Source: JACCZX01 sp963729165
GTDB lineage: Bacteria > Pseudomonadota > Gammaproteobacteria > Burkholderiales > Burkholderiaceae_F
Direction: 5' to 3'
Length of the DNA stretch: 64,000 nt
Assembly: GCA_963729165.1 (NCBI GenBank)
Contig: CAVSMM010000004.1
Span: forward strand, 1-64,000
The notes below the pieces were generated by a model. It was not told the DNA's origin. It saw only the letters and a program-made list of their open reading frames with translations, and did no database searches. The number at the start of each line of letters is the position of its first letter. The stretch's first letter is position 1. Of this stretch, positions 59,186-64,000 are shown in pieces. Both the position numbers and the translations under genes were made by a program.

Positions 59186-60146
59186 CGCCGTCGTCTTTGC
59201 ACTGCTTGCTACGGTCGCTTCCAGGTCTGTCGCAATCGATCTGCAAGGGCATCGCGGTACGCGCGGTCTTGCTCCAGAGAACACACTGGCTGCCTTCAGG
59301 ACCGCACTTGCAGTCGGTGTCACAACGCTGGAGACGGATCTGGCCATGACGCGCGACGGCGTGCTGGTGTTATCGCACGAGCCGCGTTTGGCTGCAGCGC
59401 TGACGCGCGGCTCCGACGGACGCTGGTTGAGCGAAGACGGCGTACCGATTTTTTCGCTGAGCGCGCGCGATCTCGCGCAGTATGACGTTGGCCGCCTGAA
59501 CCCAGCGCACAAGTACTCCGAGCAGTGGACCGAACAGCGAGCCAGGGACGGCGAGCGCATTCCAACGTTGCAGCAATTGTTCGACATGGCGCGCGACGCC
59601 GTTTCTCCCGGTGGCCAGCCGGTGCGTTTCAACATCGAGACCAAGATCACCCCGACCAGCGGTGACACCACTCCCGGCGTTGAAAGCTACGCGCGTGCGG
59701 TCGTCGAGGCGATCCGGGCCGCAAAGATGGTGCATCGGGTTACCGTGCAATCGTTCGATTGGCGGACGCTGCGTGAAGTGAAGAAACTTGCGCCAGGCGT
59801 GACAACCGCATGTTTGACAATCGATTCATCGGGCATGAACACGGTCCTGCCCGATACATCTGGCGCATCGCCGTGGCACGCGGGTCTGAAAGCGGCCGAC
59901 TATGGCGGGTCGCTACCGAGGATGGCGCAAGCGGCGGGCTGCGGCGTTTGGTCGCCGTTCTGGCGCAATGTAACGACTGAGAACATTGCCGAAGCGAAAG
60001 CGTTGAAGCTGAAAGTCATTCCGTGGACTGTCAACGATCCTGCCGAGATCGAACGCCTGGCAACGCTCGGAGTCGACGGCATCATCACGGACTACCCGGA
60101 CCGTGCACGCCGCGCACTGGGGGCGCACGGCATATCTATCGACTAG
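59175..60146 (+). CDS. Glycerophosphodiester phosphodiesterase
   Basis: About 323 residues. GTG 59175 gives MRTSAVVFALLATVASRSVA, a signal peptide, so the enzyme is probably periplasmic. GDPD motifs: DLQGHRGTRGLAPENTLAAF (catalytic His, Arg), TLETDLAMTRDGVLVLSHEP (metal Glu/Asp and second His), and FNIETK. Releases glycerol 3-phosphate from glycerophosphodiesters. The final VDGIITDYPDRARRAL is typical. Intact. Confidence 0.92.
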   Translation: MRTSAVVFALLATVASRSVAIDLQGHRGTRGLAPENTLAAFRTALAVGVTTLETDLAMTRDGVLVLSHEPRLAAALTRGSDGRWLSEDGVPIFSLSARDLAQYDVGRLNPAHKYSEQWTEQRARDGERIPTLQQLFDMARDAVSPGGQPVRFNIETKITPTSGDTTPGVESYARAVVEAIRAAKMVHRVTVQSFDWRTLREVKKLAPGVTTACLTIDSSGMNTVLPDTSGASPWHAGLKAADYGGSLPRMAQAAGCGVWSPFWRNVTTENIAEAKALKLKVIPWTVNDPAEIERLATLGVDGIITDYPDRARRALGAHGISID

Positions 60147-60188
60147 CTGCGCGGACTTGCAGCGGTGTGCGATTCGCGTTTGCATCGG

Positions 60189-60212
60189 TATACTGCCCCG
60201 TTACCGGTAACG
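60189..60212 (+). promoter_or_regulatory. Candidate -10 box and palindrome upstream of pyrG
   Basis: TATACT at 60189-60194 is a good -10 box; the -35 is weak. It is followed by the perfect 14-base palindrome CGTTACCGGTAACG at 60199-60212, near the expected transcription start and 26 bases before the pyrG ATG. It could be an operator or leader hairpin. Confidence 0.4.
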
Positions 60213-60238
60213 CTGTTGCCTACGGCGTAGATAACGAA

Positions 60239-61933
60239 ATGATCAAGTACGTGTTCGTTACCGGTGGCGTGGTCTCCTCGCTCGGAAAAGGGATCGCCGC
60301 CGCCTCTCTTGCCGCGATCCTCGAATCGCGCGGCCTCAAAGTCACCCTGATAAAGCTGGACCCGTACATCAACGTCGACCCCGGCACGATGTCGCCGTTC
60401 CAGCACGGTGAAGTGTTCGTGACCGAGGACGGTGCCGAAACCGATCTCGACCTCGGACATTACGAACGCTTCATCTCGGCCAAGATGCGGAAGGTGAATA
60501 ACTTCACCACCGGCCAGATCTACGACTCGGTCATCAAGAAAGAGCGGCGCGGCGAATATCTGGGCAAGACCGTGCAGGTCATTCCGCACGTAACCAACGA
60601 GATTCAGGACTTCATCGAGCGCGGCGCACGCGCCGCATGGGACGGCAAGGCCGACGTTGCAATAGTCGAGATCGGCGGCACCGTCGGCGACATCGAATCG
60701 CTGCCGTTCGTCGAAGCCGTGCGACAGATGAAGTTGCGGCTCGGTCAGTCGTCGGCGTGCTACGTGCACCTGACGCTGGTGCCTTTCATTCCTTCTGCTG
60801 GCGAGCTGAAGACCAAGCCGACGCAGCACAGCGTGCAGAAGATGCGCGAGATCGGTATCTCGCCCGATGTGCTGTTGTGCCGCGCCGATCGTCCGATCCC
60901 GGAAGACGAGCGCGCGAAGATTTCGCTGTTTTCCAATGTGCCGATCGATGCCGTGATCTCGGCCTGGGATGTCAGCTCGATCTACAAGATTCCGTCGATG
61001 CTGCACAAGCAGGGTCTCGACGAGATCGTCTGCTTCAAGCTCGGCATCATTGCCAAGCCCGCAGATCTGTCGAGCTGGGACAAGCTCGTGTATGCACTCG
61101 AGCATCCCGAGCACGAGGTGACGATCGGCATGGTCGGCAAGTATGTCGAGCTGTCGGACTCGTACAAGTCGCTGGTCGAAGCGCTGATGCACGCGGGCAT
61201 CAACACACGCACGAAGGTGAAGATCGAGTATCTGGATTCCGAGCAGATCGAGAGCGATGGAATGGCGTTGCTCGATCGCGTCGATGCGGTGCTGGTACCC
61301 GGAGGCTTCGGCCGGCGCGGTACCGAAGGCAAGATCTCCGCTATCCGCCACGCGCGTGAAAACAATTTGCCGTACCTCGGAATTTGCCTTGGCATGCAGC
61401 TCGCCACGATCGAATTTGCACGCAATGTCTGCGGGCTCGCAGGCGCGAATTCGACCGAGTTCGATCCCGACACGCCTCACCCGGTGGTTGCGCTGATCAC
61501 TGAATGGACGGATCGCACCGGACGCATAGAGCGGCGCGATGCGCAATCCGACCTCGGCGGCACGATGCGGCTCGGCTCACAGAAATGCCCGGTCGAGCGA
61601 GGCACGCTCGCCGCTCGCATTTATGGCGCCGAAGTCAACGAGCGCCATCGGCATCGCTACGAGGTCAACAACGCCTACGTGCCTCAGCTCGAAGCTTGTG
61701 GCTACACGGTTTCCGCGCGTACGCCGAGCGAGAAGCTTACGGAGATCATGGAGCTGCCGTCGCATCCGTTTTTCATCGGCGTTCAGTTTCACCCGGAGTT
61801 CACATCGACGCCGCGTCATGGACATCCGCTGTTCAAGGCGTTTATCGAAGCGGCACTCGCAGGCAAGCAGGCGCGGTCGGAAACCGTGGGCGATGCCAAA
61901 GTCGCGCCAATTGCTCACAAGGCCGCCGCGTGA
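60239..61933 (+). CDS. pyrG: CTP synthase
   Basis: 564 residues from ATG 60239, intact. Aminates UTP to CTP with ATP and glutamine. Synthase domain: MIKYVFVTGGVVSSLGKGIA with P-loop, KLDPYINVDPGTMSPFQHGE, and VEIGGTVGDIESLPF. Class I glutaminase domain: catalytic Cys in YLGICLGMQLATIEF and His/Glu in QFHPEFTSTPRHGHPLF. The stop overlaps the kdsA GTG. Confidence 0.97.
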   Translation: MIKYVFVTGGVVSSLGKGIAAASLAAILESRGLKVTLIKLDPYINVDPGTMSPFQHGEVFVTEDGAETDLDLGHYERFISAKMRKVNNFTTGQIYDSVIKKERRGEYLGKTVQVIPHVTNEIQDFIERGARAAWDGKADVAIVEIGGTVGDIESLPFVEAVRQMKLRLGQSSACYVHLTLVPFIPSAGELKTKPTQHSVQKMREIGISPDVLLCRADRPIPEDERAKISLFSNVPIDAVISAWDVSSIYKIPSMLHKQGLDEIVCFKLGIIAKPADLSSWDKLVYALEHPEHEVTIGMVGKYVELSDSYKSLVEALMHAGINTRTKVKIEYLDSEQIESDGMALLDRVDAVLVPGGFGRRGTEGKISAIRHARENNLPYLGICLGMQLATIEFARNVCGLAGANSTEFDPDTPHPVVALITEWTDRTGRIERRDAQSDLGGTMRLGSQKCPVERGTLAARIYGAEVNERHRHRYEVNNAYVPQLEACGYTVSARTPSEKLTEIMELPSHPFFIGVQFHPEFTSTPRHGHPLFKAFIEAALAGKQARSETVGDAKVAPIAHKAAA

Positions 61934-62784
61934 AGCTTGCCGGATTTGAAGTCGGGCTCGACCAGCCATTGTTTCTGATTGCCGGGCCCTGCGTGATCGA
62001 ATCCGAACAGATGGCGATCGACACTGCGGGGCGGCTGAAGGAAATCACGGGGGCACTGGGCGTGCCCTTCATCTACAAGTCAAGCTTTGATAAAGCGAAT
62101 CGCAGCTCGGGCAAGAGCTTCCGTGGCCTCGGCATTGACGAGGGCTTGCGGATTCTTGGCGCGGTCAGAAAGCAAGTCGGAGTTCCGGTGCTGACCGACG
62201 TGCACGAGGAAGATGAGATCAGGCCTGCGGCCGCGGTGGTCGACGTGCTGCAGACGCCGGCGTTTCTGTGCCGGCAAACCGACTTCATTCGTGCGTGTGC
62301 GGTCAGTGGCAAGCCGGTCAACATCAAGAAGGGCCAGTTTCTCGCGCCGGGCGACATGAAAAACGTCATCGACAAGGCGCGCGACGCCGCGCGTGAGGCC
62401 GGCCTGCCCGAAGACAGGTTCATGACGTGCGAGCGCGGTGCATCGTTCGGCTACAACAATCTGGTATCCGACATGCGCTCGCTGGCGATCATGCGCGATA
62501 CCAACGCGCCGGTCGTGTTCGACGCTACCCACTCAGTGCAGCTGCCGGGCGGGCAGGGCACGACGAGCGGTGGGCAGCGCGAGTTTGTGCCGGTGCTGGC
62601 GCGTGCCGCGGTCGCTGCAGGCGTCGCTGGAGTTTTCATGGAAACGCATCCGAATCCGGCGGAAGCCAAGTCCGACGGACCCAACGCCGTGCCACTTGAT
62701 CGGATGCGAGAGTTGCTTGCCACGCTGATGGAGCTTGATCGCGCGGTGAAGCGGCAGGGTTTTATCGAGTCAAGTTTTGCCTAA
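61930..62784 (+). CDS. kdsA: 3-deoxy-8-phosphooctulonate (KDO-8-P) synthase
   Basis: 284 residues from GTG 61930. Condenses phosphoenolpyruvate with arabinose 5-phosphate for lipopolysaccharide core. AGPCVIESEQMAIDTAGRLK has Cys where metal-independent enzymes have Asn, indicating a metal-dependent type. KSSFDKANRSSGKSFRGLGI and FDATHSVQLPGGQGTTSGGQ are signature segments. Lies between pyrG and eno, a conserved order in proteobacteria. Confidence 0.95.
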   Translation: MKLAGFEVGLDQPLFLIAGPCVIESEQMAIDTAGRLKEITGALGVPFIYKSSFDKANRSSGKSFRGLGIDEGLRILGAVRKQVGVPVLTDVHEEDEIRPAAAVVDVLQTPAFLCRQTDFIRACAVSGKPVNIKKGQFLAPGDMKNVIDKARDAAREAGLPEDRFMTCERGASFGYNNLVSDMRSLAIMRDTNAPVVFDATHSVQLPGGQGTTSGGQREFVPVLARAAVAAGVAGVFMETHPNPAEAKSDGPNAVPLDRMRELLATLMELDRAVKRQGFIESSFA

Positions 62785-62805
62785 AGCCCTGCACGTTAAG
62801 GAAGC

Positions 62806-64000
62806 ATGAGCGCAATCATTGACATCATCGGCCGCGAGATTCTCGATTCGCGCGGCAATCCGACCGTCGAATGCGATGTGCTGCTTGAAAGCGGCGTGAT
62901 GGGCCGCGCAGCAGCGCCTTCCGGCGCGTCAACCGGTGCGCGCGAAGCGATCGAGTTGCGCGACGCCGACCCTCGTCGGTACGGCGGCAAAGGCGTGCTG
63001 AAGGCGATCGAGAACGTCAACACAGAAATCTCGGAAGCAATCCTCGGGCTCGAAGCCAACGAACAGGCGTTTCTCGATAGCGCGCTGATCGAGCTCGACG
63101 GTACGGAGAACAAGTCCAGGCTTGGCGCCAACGCGATGCTCGCAGTGTCGATAGCCGTCGCAAAAGCGGCCGCCGAGGAGTCGGGGCTGCCGCTCTATCG
63201 CTACTTTGGAGGCAGCGGCGCGATGCAGATGCCGGTGCCGATGATGAACGTGATCAACGGCGGCGCGCACGCCAACAATAATCTCGATCTGCAGGAGTTC
63301 ATGATCGTTCCGGTTGGCGCACCGACATTCTCCGAAGCGGTGCGCTACGGCGCTGAAGTCTTTCACGCTCTGAAAAGGCTGATCGATAAGGCAGGGATGA
63401 GTACCGCGGTCGGCGACGAAGGTGGGTTCGCTCCCAACGTGAAGGATCATGAAGCCGCGATTCAGATGATCCTGCGAGCAATCGATAACGCGGGCTACAC
63501 GGCTGGATCGGACGTGGCGGTAGCAATCGACTGCGCGGCCAGCGAGTTTTTCAAGGACGGCAAGTACCGGCTCGAGAGTGAGGGACAAGTGCTGTCCGCG
63601 GCCGAATGGACGACGACGCTGGCAGGGTGGTGTGACAAGTATCCGATTGTTTCGATCGAAGATGGAATGGCTGAAAACGACTGGGCCGGTTGGGAAGAAC
63701 TGACCCGAACGCTTGGAGGCAAAGTGCAGCTGGTCGGCGACGATATTTTCGTCACCAATACCGCGTTATTGCGCGAAGGAATCCGGCGCGGCGTTGCGAA
63801 TTCGATTCTGATCAAGATCAATCAGATCGGAACACTGACCGAAACTTTTGCCGCGATCGAGATGGCAAAGCGCGCCGGTTACACGTCGGTGATCAGCCAC
63901 CGCTCCGGCGAAACCGAAGACACGACGATTGCCGATATCGCCGTCGGCACCAATGCGATGCAGATCAAGACCGGGTCGATGAGTCGCTCGGATCGCACCG
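62806..64000 (+). CDS. eno: Enolase (truncated by right window edge)
   Basis: ATG 62806 follows TAAGGAAGC. The frame runs to the window end without a stop, 398 residues of about 430. Converts 2-phosphoglycerate to phosphoenolpyruvate. N-terminal IGREILDSRGNPTVECDVLL, GAHANNNLDLQEFMIVPVGA, metal-site VSIEDGMAENDW and DDIFVTN, catalytic Lys in SILIKINQIGTLTE, and SHRSGETEDTTIADIAVGTN are all present. The C-terminal 30 or so residues lie outside. Confidence 0.97.
   Translation, partial: MSAIIDIIGREILDSRGNPTVECDVLLESGVMGRAAAPSGASTGAREAIELRDADPRRYGGKGVLKAIENVNTEISEAILGLEANEQAFLDSALIELDGTENKSRLGANAMLAVSIAVAKAAAEESGLPLYRYFGGSGAMQMPVPMMNVINGGAHANNNLDLQEFMIVPVGAPTFSEAVRYGAEVFHALKRLIDKAGMSTAVGDEGGFAPNVKDHEAAIQMILRAIDNAGYTAGSDVAVAIDCAASEFFKDGKYRLESEGQVLSAAEWTTTLAGWCDKYPIVSIEDGMAENDWAGWEELTRTLGGKVQLVGDDIFVTNTALLREGIRRGVANSILIKINQIGTLTETFAAIEMAKRAGYTSVISHRSGETEDTTIADIAVGTNAMQIKTGSMSRSDRT

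Overview
The window reads as a betaproteobacterial chromosome, most like Burkholderiales. Three things point there: the GC-rich sequence, the family content, and the gene order. The order is an ECF sigma factor with DUF3619, DUF3106 and RDD genes beside ilvB-ilvN-ilvC-psd-pssA-leuA, then rpsO-pnp, then quinone oxidoreductase-tpiA-secG-tRNA-Leu-nuoA to nuoN-NUDIX, with pyrG-kdsA-eno at the right end. This is inference from recognised families and synteny; no search was run.

Layout. 1-4.2 kb: oligopeptide ABC transporter, with a truncated binding protein divergent from two permeases and a double-ATPase gene. 4.2-7.4 kb: small proteins and the sigma/DUF3619/DUF3106/RDD group on the minus strand. 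7.6-16.2 kb: branched-chain amino acid synthesis with phospholipid synthesis genes (psd, pssA), a SIMPL protein, a probable leucine leader peptide ahead of leuA, and a Liv-type binding protein. 16.3-23.4 kb: rpsO with terminator, pnp, S9 peptidase, quinone oxidoreductase, tpiA, secG, tRNA-Leu(GAG). 23.4-37.9 kb: the 14-gene complex I operon, then a NUDIX hydrolase. 38.6-48.3 kb: an accessory block on one strand encoding a zinc-ribbon/class III cyclase/ATPase/TPR protein, a P450-like protein, an unfamiliar membrane protein, a DyP-type peroxidase and a patatin-like lipase. 48.3-52.7 kb: ETF-quinone oxidoreductase, SDR, thioesterase and the 3-oxoacid CoA-transferase pair. 52.8-60.1 kb: CDF exporter with a native hexahistidine N-terminus, a RES-Xre toxin-antitoxin pair with a palindromic operator, an acyltransferase-like membrane protein, an HpaB/AbfD-fold flavoprotein, isochorismatase-like hydrolase, GNAT, AlkB, a lipoprotein and a glycerophosphodiesterase. 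60.2-64 kb: pyrG, kdsA and a truncated eno.

How genes work together. The nuo genes overlap or abut, build NADH:quinone oxidoreductase, and are preceded by a tRNA only 20 nt from the nuoA start. IlvBN, IlvC and LeuA form most of the valine/leucine route. The accessory block looks like a lipid-derived signal or oxylipin-type pathway (lipase, heme peroxidase, P450) under a signalling cyclase/ATPase, which is a hypothesis.

Quality caveat. Many housekeeping genes (nuoC, D, E, G, L, M, N, tpiA, scoB) are broken by single-base indels. Where the repair is clear these are mostly one-base insertions. They are densest at 20.7-46.5 kb, while rpsO, pnp, nuoF, nuoH and pyrG are intact. This fits residual long-read sequencing error better than gene decay. 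Frameshifted genes are therefore annotated as CDS across the joined frames.
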